The notes below the pieces were generated by a model. That model saw only the letters and a list, made by a program, of their open reading frames with translations, did no database searches and was not told the origin of the DNA. The position numbers were made by a program, and so were the translations under genes. Below, one piece after another: positions 10,682-19,195 of a stretch of DNA of 64,000 bases (positions within the stretch are counted from its first letter, which is position 1; each line of letters begins with the position of its first letter). This DNA is from Cryobacterium gelidum (GTDB lineage Bacteria; Actinomycetota; Actinomycetes; Actinomycetales; Microbacteriaceae), in the NCBI RefSeq assembly GCF_004403985.1, contig NZ_SOHL01000009.1, positions 34,580 to 98,579 on the forward strand. The letters run 5' to 3'.

Positions 10682-10709
10682 GGTAGTCGGTAGTCGGTAG
10701 TCGGTAGTC
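10682..10709. repeat. 7-bp tandem repeat, four units of GGTAGTC
   Basis: Four perfect consecutive units of GGTAGTC, with partial units on both sides, lie in the intergenic region just before the terminator hairpin. A slippage-prone microsatellite-like tract; no coding role is visible. Confidence 0.8.
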
Positions 10710-10720
10710 GGTGCTGAGGG

Positions 10721-10760
10721 AAACGGATGCCGCAGCGGGCTGACGCTGCGGCATCCGTTT
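10721..10760. terminator. Bidirectional terminator hairpin
   Basis: A perfect 16-bp stem (AAACGGATGCCGCAGC at 10721-10736, complement at 10745-10760) with an 8-nt loop lies between the converging acetyltransferase and iron lipoprotein genes. The stem starts with AAA and ends with TTT, giving short T-runs in both directions. Confidence 0.8.
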
Positions 10761-10773
10761 GCGGAATGCGTTA

Positions 10774-11772
10774 CTACTTGACGGCGGCGGCGAGCAGGGC
10801 AACGTAGTCGGCGAGGCCCCAGGATAGCGAGAGTCCGGTGGGCGGGGAGACCGAGCTGATGAACGCCGCTCCGACCGGCGACGCGACCGTACCGGCCTGC
10901 ACCTGCGGCATGGCCTGGGCGTAACTCGCAGTCAGGAACGCGTCGGACTCTTCCCTGGTGGAACCGAAGTTCACCAGCAGGTCGCTCGAGAGCTGGTCGA
11001 GCTGCTCGTAGCTGAGCGTGTAGTAGAAGCTTGCCTCGTCGGTGGCGAGGTCGTCGACGGCGGGGGCGCTGACAAAGCCGAGGTCGAGGGTGAAGTCGAC
11101 CCGGGGGTCTTCTTTCTTATAGACGTAGAAGGTGCCGGCGCTGTCGCTCGCGAGGGCGATGCTCTTCCCGGCGAATTCGGGGTGGGCGGCGGCCTGGTCG
11201 GCGATCTGGCCGTCGATCGACGCGAGCAGACTGTCGGCTTCAGCGTTCTTGCCGAGCGCGGTCCCGGTGATCTCGATGAGGTCACGCCACGGGGTGGCCC
11301 AGGCATCTCCGGGGTAGGCGACAACCGGAGCGATCTGACTGAGCAGGTCGTACTCCTGCTCGGTGATGCCGGAGTAGGCGGCAAGAATCACGTCGGGCGT
11401 TGCTGCCGCGATGTCTTCGTAGGGCGGCTCATCGGAATCAGGCAGTATGACGGGCATCTCTTCGCCCGCGAGCGCCTCGGTTATCCACGGGAGCACGCCG
11501 TCGGCGTCGCCGCCATAGCTCTGGAACGGCATGGCCACTGGAGTCACGCCGAGTGCGAACGCGTCGTCGGCGCTGCCCCAGCCCCATGTGACGACGCGCG
11601 TCGGCTGAGCGTCAATCGTGGTTTGGCCGAACGCGTGCTCGATGATGACGGGGAAGCTTTCGGATGCCGCGGTGTCGGGTGCGGGGTCGGCCGCGCCAGC
11701 AGTGCAACCGGAGAGGCCCAGGGCGAGAATGCTCGCTGCGGCAGCGAGTGTGACAGTGAAGTGTCGGGACAC
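10774..11772 (-). CDS. Iron-siderophore ABC transporter substrate-binding lipoprotein
   Basis: A FecB/FepB-type periplasmic-binding-like lipoprotein: hydrophobic signal ending in lipobox LGLSGC, then VIIEHAFGQTTIDAQPTRVVTWGWG, VTPVAMPFQS and PDVILAAYSGITEQEYDLLSQIAPVV, which are standard for siderophore receptors of Gram-positives. I place the start at GTG 11772 (VSRHFTVTLAAA), which has GGAG 7 nt upstream. An upstream in-frame ATG at 11814 would add 14 residues without a ribosome site. A DtxR/IdeR box lies at 11834-11852, so the gene is probably iron-repressed. It is the last gene of the uptake locus and seems to have its own promoter. Confidence 0.92.
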   Translation of the reverse strand: MSRHFTVTLAAAASILALGLSGCTAGAADPAPDTAASESFPVIIEHAFGQTTIDAQPTRVVTWGWGSADDAFALGVTPVAMPFQSYGGDADGVLPWITEALAGEEMPVILPDSDEPPYEDIAAATPDVILAAYSGITEQEYDLLSQIAPVVAYPGDAWATPWRDLIEITGTALGKNAEADSLLASIDGQIADQAAAHPEFAGKSIALASDSAGTFYVYKKEDPRVDFTLDLGFVSAPAVDDLATDEASFYYTLSYEQLDQLSSDLLVNFGSTREESDAFLTASYAQAMPQVQAGTVASPVGAAFISSVSPPTGLSLSWGLADYVALLAAAVK

Positions 11773-11833
11773 GAAAAATCTCCAGTTCATCGGGCGGGAT
11801 CGAGGCGCAAGCACACCCGGATCACATCGGTCA

Positions 11834-11852
11834 TAAGGTTAGCCTAACCTAA
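11834..11852. promoter_or_regulatory. DtxR/IdeR-type iron box
   Basis: TAAGGTTAGCCTAACCTAA matches the 19-bp DtxR/IdeR consensus palindrome at all but one position. It lies about 60 nt upstream of the GTG start of the iron-binding lipoprotein gene, consistent with Fe(II)-dependent repression. Confidence 0.9.
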
Positions 11853-11953
11853 GTCAGATCTTGCTGGTGTTGCACCGCACGGGCGTCGACCCAGCTGCCC
11901 CCATTGCTGCGGTCGTGCAGGGTGCGGTCTGGGCGCTGCGGTCCAGGGCGGGG

Positions 11954-12760
11954 TTACGCGGCGGGTACACGCCCGTGGAACCGGCCGATCGGCACGACCA
12001 TGGGCGCGCCGCAGACCGGGTCGGACACGATCCGTGCCTCGAGATCGAAGGCATGCCGCACGATCTCGGCGGTGAGCGTCTCGGTCGGCGTGCCGTTCGC
12101 GACGATTCGCCCGGCACGCATGACGACGAGGTGGTCCGCGTAGCGGGCAGCCAGGTTGAGGTCGTGCAGCACCATCACGACGGTCGTTCCGTGCTCGCGG
12201 TTGCGCTCGAGCAGCAGGTCGAGCACCTCGATCTGGTGGGTCACGTCGAGAAACGTGGTCGGTTCGTCGAGCAGCAGAATCTCGGGATCCTGGGCGAGCG
12301 CCATGGCGATCCAGACGCGCTGGCGCTGGCCGCCGGAAAGGTCTTCGAGGCGGCGCGCGGCCAGCTGCTGGGTGTTGGTGGCGGCCATGGCCTGGGCAAC
12401 GATCGCGTCATCCGTGCTTGACCACTGCCGAAACCAGCCCTGGTGCGGGTAGCGGCCGCGGCTGACGAGGTCGGCCACGGTGATGCCCTCGGGTGCGATC
12501 GGCTGTTGCGGCAGCAGGCCCACCACGGTCGCGACCTTTTTGCCGGGAAGCGCGGCGATGTTGCGGCCACCCAGGGTGACCTGGCCGGCCTCCGGTTTCA
12601 GCAGCCGCGAGAGTCCTTTCAGCACTGTGGACTTGCCCGAGGCGTTGGCACCGACGATGACGGTGATCGCGCCGGGCACCAGGTCGAGGTCGAGGTCGTC
12701 AATGATGGGGATGTGGTCGTAACCGAGGCTGAGCCCCTCGGCGCGCAGTCGCGGGGTCAT
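11954..12760 (-). CDS. Iron-siderophore ABC transporter ATP-binding protein
   Basis: This 268-residue FepC/FecE-type ATPase has Walker A GANASGKST, signature LSGGQRQRVWIAMAL, Walker B ILLLDEPTTFLDVTHQ and H-loop VMVLHDLNLAARYADH. The DEPTTFLD and HDLNLAARY motifs are typical of the ferric-siderophore and cobalamin uptake class. The ATG at 12760 overlaps the TGA of the upstream permease (TGATG), so translation is coupled. It powers import of ferri-siderophore through the two permeases encoded upstream. Confidence 0.95.
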   Translation of the reverse strand: MTPRLRAEGLSLGYDHIPIIDDLDLDLVPGAITVIVGANASGKSTVLKGLSRLLKPEAGQVTLGGRNIAALPGKKVATVVGLLPQQPIAPEGITVADLVSRGRYPHQGWFRQWSSTDDAIVAQAMAATNTQQLAARRLEDLSGGQRQRVWIAMALAQDPEILLLDEPTTFLDVTHQIEVLDLLLERNREHGTTVVMVLHDLNLAARYADHLVVMRAGRIVANGTPTETLTAEIVRHAFDLEARIVSDPVCGAPMVVPIGRFHGRVPAA

Positions 12761-13836
12761 CAGGCGCCCTTTCCGGTTGTGTTGCTGGTTGCGAGCAACC
12801 AGAGCAGGTAGGGGGCGCCAATGGCGCCCGTGATGATTCCGGCGGGCAGTTCGAGCTGCCCGGGGAGTAGATGCTGGGCGGTGAAGTCGGCGACAGCAGC
12901 AATGAGGGCGCCCACGAGAGCCGCCGGGATCAACGCCAGGCCGCCGGTGCCGAGCACGCGCCGCGCGATCGGAGCCGAGACAAAAGCCACGAAGGCGAGC
13001 GGGCCGACCGCAGCGGTGGCCGTTGCAGCGAGGGCGACGGCAATCACGAGCAGCACGAGCCGGGTACGTTCGGTGCCGACGCCAAGGCTGCGCGCGAGGT
13101 CGTCGCCGAGTTGCAGGGCGCGCAGGCGTGCGCTCAACACGCCAATAACGGGAATCAGCACAAGCAGCACGACGGCCATGGCGGAGATGTCCTGCCAGCG
13201 AGCACCACTCACACTGCCGACCAGCCAGAGCAGGGCTCCCTGAGCGTCATTTCGCGTGGCGCGGGAGAGCAGATAGCCCAGCAGGCCCTGCACCATGAAC
13301 GCGACCCCTACCCCGATCAACACGAAGCGGTAGCCGACCACGCCGCCGCGCCAGGCCAGCAGGTAGATGACACCGGCGACGATGATGGCCCCGGCGAACG
13401 CGGCGACAGAGGTCGCGACGGCTCCGAAGCCGAGGATGAGCATGCCGAAGACCGCGGCGGCGCTCGCTCCCCCGGTGACGCCGATGATGTCGGGGCTCGC
13501 GAGCGGATTGCGCAGCACGGTCTGGAACAGCGCGCCGGAGAGTGCAAAGGCCACCCCGACGAGCACGGCGAGGGTCAGTCGGGGTAACCGCAGCGAGAGC
13601 ACGATGAAGTTCTCGCTCTGACTGCCCTGGCCGGTGAGCGTGCGCAGCAGGTCGGGCACACTGAGCGAATAAGCGCCGACCGCGAGGCTGAGCGCCGCGA
13701 CTATGACGAGGGCACCGAGCAGCACGAGCACGACGCTTCGGCTGCGTCTGCTCCGCTGAGCGCGCGCTCGGGCCAGCGGTGCGGCATCCGCTGGGCGAAC
13801 GGATGCCGCTGCCCCGGCGCGCACGGCGCCCCACAT
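12760..13836 (-). CDS. Iron-siderophore ABC transporter permease (FecCD family, second subunit)
   Basis: A 358-residue FecCD-type permease with about ten hydrophobic segments and conserved motifs LRLPRLTLAVLVGVAFALSG, NPLASPDIIGVTGGASAAA and GPLAFVAFVSAPIARRVLG. The frame stays open further upstream to 14100, but the true start is ATG 13836: it overlaps the TGA of the preceding permease and gives a normal family length. The two permeases are paralogous and presumably form a heterodimer, as FepD and FepG do. The short Ala/Arg-rich N-terminus precedes the first membrane segment. Confidence 0.94.
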   Translation of the reverse strand: MWGAVRAGAAASVRPADAAPLARARAQRSRRSRSVVLVLLGALVIVAALSLAVGAYSLSVPDLLRTLTGQGSQSENFIVLSLRLPRLTLAVLVGVAFALSGALFQTVLRNPLASPDIIGVTGGASAAAVFGMLILGFGAVATSVAAFAGAIIVAGVIYLLAWRGGVVGYRFVLIGVGVAFMVQGLLGYLLSRATRNDAQGALLWLVGSVSGARWQDISAMAVVLLVLIPVIGVLSARLRALQLGDDLARSLGVGTERTRLVLLVIAVALAATATAAVGPLAFVAFVSAPIARRVLGTGGLALIPAALVGALIAAVADFTAQHLLPGQLELPAGIITGAIGAPYLLWLLATSNTTGKGA

Positions 13837-14891
13837 CACAGGCCAGCCAGTTTCACGCAGCGCACGAGGGCGATGAGTACCGGCGCCCCGAGGAACGCGA
13901 CGACGAGACCGGCCTCGATTTCGCCGGGCTGGGCGATGAGGCGGCCGAGCACGTCCGCCGCCACGAGCAGGGTCGGACCGAACAGGGCCGAGAATCCGAT
14001 GATGAGGCGGTAGTCGGGGCCGGTGATCCAGCGCGCGATGTGTGGCACGGCGAGTCCGACGAACACGATCGGGCCGGCCATCGCGGTAGCCGAGCCGCAC
14101 AGCAGTACGATCGCGACGGCGCAGACGATGCGGGCGGTCACGAGGTTTTGGCCGAGTCCGCGGGCGAGGTCGTCGCCGAGGGCGAGAGCGTTGAGCATGC
14201 GCGCGGCGACGATGCTGAGAATCGCACCGACCAGAATGAACGGGGCGAGCGGCAGGGCCGCGTCGAGGCCGCGCGCCACGAGCGACCCGGCCGCCCAGAA
14301 CCGGTAGCGGTCGAAGGCCTCCGTGTCGGCGAGCAGCACGATCGTGATCAGCGAGGTGAACGCGGCGGTGAGTGCGGTGCCGGCGAGGGCGAGCTTGACC
14401 GGGGTCGCGCCCTCGCGGCCAAGCGAGCCGATCAGATACACGATCGTGGCCGCCACGGCGGCACCCGCGAAGGCGAACCAGACGTAGCCGATCGAGGAAG
14501 TGACGCCAAACCAGGCGACACCGGCGACGACGAACAGCGAGGCGCCCGCGTTCACACCGAGCAGGCCGGGGTCGGCGAGCGGATTGCGGGTGACACCCTG
14601 CATGAGGGCGCCGGCCAGACCGAGGGCGAGGCCGGCCAGGAGGCCGACGACCGTGCGCGGCACCCGCAGGTCGAGAATGACGGTGTGGTCGGTCAGCCTG
14701 CGATCGGGGTTGGTCAGCGCATCGAAAACGGTGCCGAGGGTGATCTCCCGGGTGCCGACCACGAGCGACACCGCAATGCTGAGCCCGAGCAGCACGAGCG
14801 CGAGGGCGAAGCCGATGACGACGCGGCGCGGACGCATGCGGGCCGGTGCGGCCGGTTCCAGAATGGCGGACTCCGGGTGAATCTGGATCAT
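13836..14891 (-). CDS. Iron-siderophore ABC transporter permease (FecCD family, first subunit)
   Basis: A 351-residue FecCD-type permease with LRVPRTVVGLLAGLALGLAG, NPLADPGLLGVNAGASLFV and GPIVFVGLAVPHIARWITG, which are the conserved membrane and ATPase-coupling motifs. The start is ATG 14891 (MIQIHPES), overlapping the stop of the siderophore-interacting protein gene (ATGA); the longer open frame to 15068 is an extension inside that gene. Together with the next permease it forms the membrane channel of the ferri-siderophore importer. Confidence 0.94.
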   Translation of the reverse strand: MIQIHPESAILEPAAPARMRPRRVVIGFALALVLLGLSIAVSLVVGTREITLGTVFDALTNPDRRLTDHTVILDLRVPRTVVGLLAGLALGLAGALMQGVTRNPLADPGLLGVNAGASLFVVAGVAWFGVTSSIGYVWFAFAGAAVAATIVYLIGSLGREGATPVKLALAGTALTAAFTSLITIVLLADTEAFDRYRFWAAGSLVARGLDAALPLAPFILVGAILSIVAARMLNALALGDDLARGLGQNLVTARIVCAVAIVLLCGSATAMAGPIVFVGLAVPHIARWITGPDYRLIIGFSALFGPTLLVAADVLGRLIAQPGEIEAGLVVAFLGAPVLIALVRCVKLAGL

Positions 14892-15865
14892 TGGCCTTCG
14901 GACCGGCCGAGCCGCCAGTAGCCCATGAAGGCCACGCGCGACCGCTCGAGGCCGGTCTCGCTCACCAGAAAGCGTCGCAGCAGTTTGATCATGCACGATT
15001 CGCCCGCGAGCCAGGCGTAGAAGCCGGTTCCGGCCGCGTTGCTCGGCGATTCCCAGAGCGGGTCGCATTCCACGTCGATCTCGGCGAGGGGCTGCGGAGC
15101 CGTCGCGACCGCCGTGCGCACCAGGGCGGTGTTGCTCTCGGCCCAGCCGCGCACGGCGGCGTACAGGCGTTCCCCGTGCGCGGCGGCGTCGCGGGCCAGC
15201 CAGGTGATCTCGCAGCCGGCGGGCAGAACCAGGGGGAGAGCATCCGCTTCGCTGGGCACTTCAATGAACGCGCGTGCGCGGCGACCTGCCGGGAGGCTCT
15301 CCAGGATGCTGCAGATGGCGGGGGCCGCGGTCTCGTCGCCGGCCAGCAGCAGGTCGGTCGCGTGGGCCGGACGCCAGTCGAGGCCGATCCCGCGGCCGGG
15401 GCTGCGCTCGTCGGGGCCGATGATGACGACGTCGGAGCCGATCGTCGCGGCGAGCAGCCAGCGCGCTGCCGGGCCGAGAGGGGCGTGATCGGGGTGGGTG
15501 ACGAAATCCACGTCGACTTGGCGCAGTTCGGGGCGCACCGCTCGAATAGTGTAGGTACGAAACGGATTGCGGTCGGCGTCTGGCAGCTCACGCCAGCGGG
15601 TGTACCACGTGCCGTCGGCCACGGTGCGCTCATCGTCGGCTCCGATGTCGGTCACTCCACGGCCGGGCAGGGGCAACACGATCTTGATGCGCTGATCGAG
15701 GCCCATGGTTCCGAAACTGTTGAACTGTGCACCGAAGAATGTCACCCGGGTGAAGTGGTCGCTCAACGAACGGATGCCCACGACCGTCGCCCGGTATGGA
15801 CGGTAGGCCGGGCGGTCAGCGACCGCCCGGCCGCCGCCTCCCGTCCCGATCGGTAAGGTAAGCAT
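14888..15865 (-). CDS. Siderophore-interacting protein (FAD/NAD(P)H ferric-siderophore reductase)
   Basis: A 325-residue SIP-family flavoprotein thought to release iron by reducing imported ferric siderophores in the cytosol. It has an FAD-binding domain with FRTYTIRAV, a C-terminal SIP domain with LLAGDETAAPAI and ESCMIKLLRRFLV, and the family-typical ending RVAFMGYWRLG. It is the first gene of the iron operon. The only sensible start, ATG 15865, lies inside the DtxR/IdeR box at 15854-15872, with a -10-like CATACT exactly 6 nt upstream. Translation is therefore probably leaderless and the operator overlaps the transcription start. Confidence 0.93.
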   Translation of the reverse strand: MLTLPIGTGGGGRAVADRPAYRPYRATVVGIRSLSDHFTRVTFFGAQFNSFGTMGLDQRIKIVLPLPGRGVTDIGADDERTVADGTWYTRWRELPDADRNPFRTYTIRAVRPELRQVDVDFVTHPDHAPLGPAARWLLAATIGSDVVIIGPDERSPGRGIGLDWRPAHATDLLLAGDETAAPAICSILESLPAGRRARAFIEVPSEADALPLVLPAGCEITWLARDAAAHGERLYAAVRGWAESNTALVRTAVATAPQPLAEIDVECDPLWESPSNAAGTGFYAWLAGESCMIKLLRRFLVSETGLERSRVAFMGYWRLGRSEGQ

Positions 15866-15872
15866 TACCTAA
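15854..15872. promoter_or_regulatory. DtxR/IdeR-type iron box overlapping the siderophore-interacting protein start
   Basis: TAAGGTAAGCATTACCTAA matches 15 of 19 positions of the DtxR/IdeR consensus palindrome. The start codon of the SIP gene (CAT on the plus strand, 15863-15865) is inside it. It lies in the intergenic region shared with the divergent MFS gene. Confidence 0.85.
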
Positions 15873-15877
15873 GTATG
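15872..15877 (-). promoter_or_regulatory. -10-like box of the iron operon
   Basis: CATACT on the minus strand ends 6 nt before the ATG at 15865 and touches the iron box, giving a leaderless, operator-embedded promoter. No -35 box is clear. Confidence 0.4.
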
Positions 15878-15968
15878 GCAGGCCTTCCTGGGAAAGGATG
15901 TCCAGCCTGACCCAGTCAGGGGTCCTGCAGGTCGCGTCTTCTCCCCCAGTTTTCTGCCTACCCGACCC

Positions 15969-15974
15969 TAGACT
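15969..15974 (+). promoter_or_regulatory. -10-like box before the MFS gene
   Basis: TAGACT lies 9 nt before the GTG start at 15984. This would give a leaderless or near-leaderless mRNA. Confidence 0.35.
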
Positions 15975-15983
15975 GAAATCATT

Positions 15984-17192
15984 GTGAAAAGTTACTGGAC
16001 CCTCCTGCGCACGCCCGGCGTATCGCGCCTGATCGGCGCACAGCTGACGGCCCGTTTCCCATTCGGAATGCTCTCGCTCGCTTTTCTCATCCACATTGAG
16101 CGGATCTTCGATTCCTATGGCGCGGCCGGGCTGGTCCTCGGCGCCATGAGCATCGGCCAGGCCATCGCCGGGCCGCTCACCAGTCGCCTGATGGGCCGAC
16201 TGGGCATGCGCCCCGTGATCATCGCCACGATGTTCATCTGCGCGGTCTCGATCATCGTCATGGCGCTGGTTCCGCTGTCGATTCCGAGCCTCATGCTCAT
16301 CGGATTCGTCTCCGGCCTGTCCACGCCGCCGATCCAACCGGCCGTGCGCACCATCTATCCCAAGATCGTCAACTCCCGCCAGCTCAACCCGCTGTTCTCG
16401 CTCGACGCTTCGGCCCAGGAGATCATCTGGGTGCTCGGCCCCGTGATCGCGACCTTCGTGGCGCTGCAGGTATCGACGACCGCTGGCATCCTGCTCGCCG
16501 CATTCTTTCTGGTCGCCGGCGGCATCTGGTTCGTCTCCCTGCCCGAGGTCGGACGGGTGCGCATCCCGCGCAGTCGCCGCAAGATCGGCGTCGTGCTCAA
16601 AAAACCCGAGGTGCTGCTCAGTACCATCGTCGGGTTCACGCTCGTCGCGGCCTGCGCCGCCGTCGAAGCCGGCGTGGTCGCGGTGTTCGGCCACGGCAGC
16701 GCTGACGCCGGTTGGGTGCTCGGCATCTTCGCGATCGGCTCCCTCATCGGCGGCCTCGCGCTCGGCCACGCACCGATCGGCCCGTGGGCCCTCGCCGCCC
16801 GCATGCTCATCGTCACCATCGGGCTGGCCTTGGCGAGCCTGTGGCTCACATTCTGGTGGCTGTCCCTGGCGTTGCTCGTGGCGGGGGTCGGTATCGCCCC
16901 CGCCTTCGCGGTCTTGTTCGGCATCGTCTCGGCGAGCGTGAAGTTCAGCGACACCGCCGAGGCCTACGGCTGGGTGGGCACCGGCCAGCTGATCGGCGCC
17001 GCCATGGGCTCTGCCATTGCCGGGTTCTCGATCGACCAATCCGGACCGGTCTCGGCGATCTATGTCGCCGCGGGCTTCGCCGCCCTCGGCTGCATCATTC
17101 CCGCGCTCGGACGCCGCTGGCACCCCGATCTCCGTGGCCGGGACATCAGCCCCATCCCCGACACCGAACCCATCCAAGTGCAGGTTTCCTAG
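15984..17192 (+). CDS. Major facilitator superfamily transporter
   Basis: A 402-residue membrane protein with about 12 hydrophobic segments and the MFS loop signature between helices 2 and 3 (GPLTSRLMGRLGMRPVI). Helix-rich halves are joined by a basic central loop (RVRIPRSRRKIG). The GTG at 15984 follows a TAGACT -10-like box by 9 nt. The gene diverges from the iron uptake operon across a 118-bp region holding the iron box, so a role in siderophore export is possible, but specificity cannot be read from sequence. The last codons (PDTEPIQV) are repeated at DNA level just after the stop codon. Confidence 0.88.
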   Translation: MKSYWTLLRTPGVSRLIGAQLTARFPFGMLSLAFLIHIERIFDSYGAAGLVLGAMSIGQAIAGPLTSRLMGRLGMRPVIIATMFICAVSIIVMALVPLSIPSLMLIGFVSGLSTPPIQPAVRTIYPKIVNSRQLNPLFSLDASAQEIIWVLGPVIATFVALQVSTTAGILLAAFFLVAGGIWFVSLPEVGRVRIPRSRRKIGVVLKKPEVLLSTIVGFTLVAACAAVEAGVVAVFGHGSADAGWVLGIFAIGSLIGGLALGHAPIGPWALAARMLIVTIGLALASLWLTFWWLSLALLVAGVGIAPAFAVLFGIVSASVKFSDTAEAYGWVGTGQLIGAAMGSAIAGFSIDQSGPVSAIYVAAGFAALGCIIPALGRRWHPDLRGRDISPIPDTEPIQVQVS

Positions 17193-17221
17193 CCTCTCCC
17201 CGACACCGAACCCATCCAAGT
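17155..17221. repeat. 25-bp direct repeat straddling the MFS stop codon
   Basis: A 25-bp sequence starting TCCCCGACACCGAACCC occurs at 17155-17179, inside the gene, and again at 17197-17221, after the stop. The offset is 42 bp (14 codons), so the second copy is in the same frame beyond the TAG at 17190-17192. The remaining intergenic DNA to 17354 holds only a weak hairpin. Confidence 0.85.
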
Positions 17222-17292
17222 CTGGGTCTCCCCGCCTGCTCCCTTCAGGTTCCTCTCTTCTTCATTGCGCCGTAGTGTGAATTTGGAGTCTG

Positions 17293-17320
17293 TTTTGGGC
17301 GGCGGCAAATTCGTCCAAAA
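17293..17320. terminator. Weak hairpin between converging genes
   Basis: TTTTGGGCG (17293-17301) and CGTCCAAAA (17312-17320) pair over 8 of 9 positions with a 10-nt loop. It lies between the converging MFS and alpha-glucosidase genes, so it may act as a terminator. Confidence 0.4.
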
Positions 17321-17354
17321 TCACAGATCGCTGCCGGGGCGGCCGGGAGAGAGA

Positions 17355-19142
17355 TCAGCGGAGGCAACGGGTCAGTACCCGGGCCTGCCACGGCGCGAGC
17401 ACCAGGTTGTCGATCCCCTCGTTTGCTGGGTAGTTATCGATCAGTGTCGGCGCCGTGCGCCAAGCGTCAGCCTCTGGCAACTCGATGTCGGATAGCTCAC
17501 CAACCTCCAGGTGTCCATTGCCAAAGTTGGCCAACACGAGCAGCTGGCGATTCTTCAGCGTGCGGGTATAAGCCACGAGCGTCCGATGCTCTGGGTACAG
17601 CAGTTCGAACGTCCCACGTGAGATCACCGGATCGGTATGGCGCAAAGCGATGAGGGTACGGTAGAACTCAAAGATTGATCCGGCCCGGCCGTGCTGCGAC
17701 TGGGCATTGATGGTCGGGTAATTCGGGTTCACGGCGATCCAGGGCGATCCTGCCGTGAAGCCAGCCTGCGGCTCGTCGCTCCACTGGATTGGAGTTCTCG
17801 CATTGTCCCGGCTGATGTGCCGGATGCTATGGAGTACGTTCTCCGGTTACCCGCCCAACTCTTCGATTGCCTCGGCGAAGTAGTTGAGCGACTCGATGTC
17901 ACGAAAGTCTGATATTCCGCCGAACGGAACGTTGGTCATCCCGAGCTCTTCGCCCTGGTAGACGTAGGGCGTGCCGCGCTGAAAGTGCAAGACCGTCGCG
18001 AGCATGGTTGCCGACTCGGCCCAGTACAGACGATCATCGCCGAATCTGCTCACCGCACGGGGCTGATCGTGGTTGTTCCAATAGAGACTGTTCCACCCGA
18101 CCTTAGCCAGGCCCTCCTGCCATCTGGCGAAAGACGCTTTGAGTTCACGCACGTCGAGGGGGCGGGGATCCCATTTCCCGGAGGGGCCGTTATCGAGGCT
18201 GACATGCTCGAACTGAAATACCATGTCGAGTTCGCGCCGAGCGGGGTCGGTAAATCGGCGTGCCTGTTCGACGGTCACACCCGGCATCTCACCAACGGTG
18301 AGAAACCGACCAACCCGGCCGGCGAAGACACGCTCGTGCATCTCATGCAGAAATTCGTGGATGCGCGGGCCGTAGCCGTAGTGCGGGAAACCGTCTCCGT
18401 AGTGCTTATCGGGCGCGATGACCCCGTCGGGAAGCGCCGGATCCTTTGAGATGAGATTGATTACGTCCATGCGGAAACCGTCGACCCCCCGATCGAGCCA
18501 CCACCGCATCATCTCGTACACGGCCTCGCGCACGTCGGCATTTTCCCAGTTGAGGTCCGGCTGCTTGCGGGAGAACAGGTGCAGATAGTATTCGCCGGAA
18601 GCCTCGTCCAATTCCCAGGTCGAACCCGAGAAGAATGAACCCCAGTTGGTCGGCTCCGCACCCGGTTCTCCCCCAATGCCCCCCGTGCGCGCCGGCCGCC
18701 ACCAGTACCAGTCGCGTTTGGGGTTATCGCGGCTCGAGGCAGATTCCACGAACCACGGATGCTCGTCCGATGTGTGATTGACGACAAGATCCATGAGCAG
18801 CGTCATGCCGCGCCGATGAACCTCGGCCACAAGCAGATCGAAGTCTTCGAGCGTACCGAAGACCGGGTCGATGGCACGATAATCGCTGATGTCGTAGCCG
18901 TTGTCGTCGTGCGGCGATGCGTAGATCGGGGAGAGCCAGATGATGTCGACACCGAGGATCTCCAAGTGATCGAGACGCGCGATGATGCCGCGTAGATCCC
19001 CGATCCCGTCTCCGTTCGAATCCGCGAAGCTTCGGGGGTAGATCTGGTACACGACGGACGATTGACACCACGCGGTGTCGTCAGGAGTGTCGTCGGAATC
19101 AGTTTCTCCGGCGCCGAAAACGTCCGGCATACTGTCGTTCAT
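17355..19142 (-). pseudogene. GH13 alpha-glucosidase (oligo-1,6-glucosidase-like) interrupted by an in-frame TAA
   Basis: The first part (19142 to 17850, 431 residues) contains the GH13 catalytic barrel: VYQIYPRSFADSNGDGIGDL, MDLVVNHTSDEHPWF, nucleophile Asp in DGFRMDVINLI, acid/base Glu in LTVGEMPG, and the third Asp in NNHDQPR. The frame then hits TAA at 17847-17849, right after AIEELGG. Translation in the same frame continues for 163 more codons with recognisable family sequence, including SRDNARTPIQWSDEP and the C-terminal beta domain, to the stop at 17355. Together the length is normal (about 595 codons). This is a single nonsense change, not a frameshift; a sequencing error or readthrough is not excluded. 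GGAG precedes the ATG. It is the last gene of the sugar cluster. Confidence 0.85.
17847..17849 (-). other. Premature in-frame stop codon (TAA) in the alpha-glucosidase gene
   Basis: Both flanking open segments are in the same frame (their ends differ by 492 nt, a multiple of 3). The TAA separates AIEELGG from PENVLHSIRHISRDN, a region where intact homologues are continuous. One base change would restore a sense codon. Confidence 0.85.
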
Positions 19143-19195
19143 GAGGCTCCGATCGGGGCAGGGTAACGAGGGAGGCCGCCCCGGCGGGGCAGAAG

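Noticed and set aside
13837-14100. Longer version of the second iron permease
   Set aside because: The extension is an out-of-frame shadow of the first permease gene; the TGATG overlap at 13836 fits operon structure.
12871-14921. Plus-strand open frames over the iron permeases
   Set aside because: The sequences are hydrophilic low-complexity shadows of two clear membrane permeases on the minus strand.
15816-17219. 467-codon minus-strand open frame over the MFS gene
   Set aside because: The sequence is dominated by Asp, Glu, Arg and Gly with no domain, whereas the plus strand shows a full 12-helix transporter.
17732-17850. Frameshift in the alpha-glucosidase gene
   Set aside because: Both open segments are in the same frame, so the defect is a single stop codon, not a frameshift.
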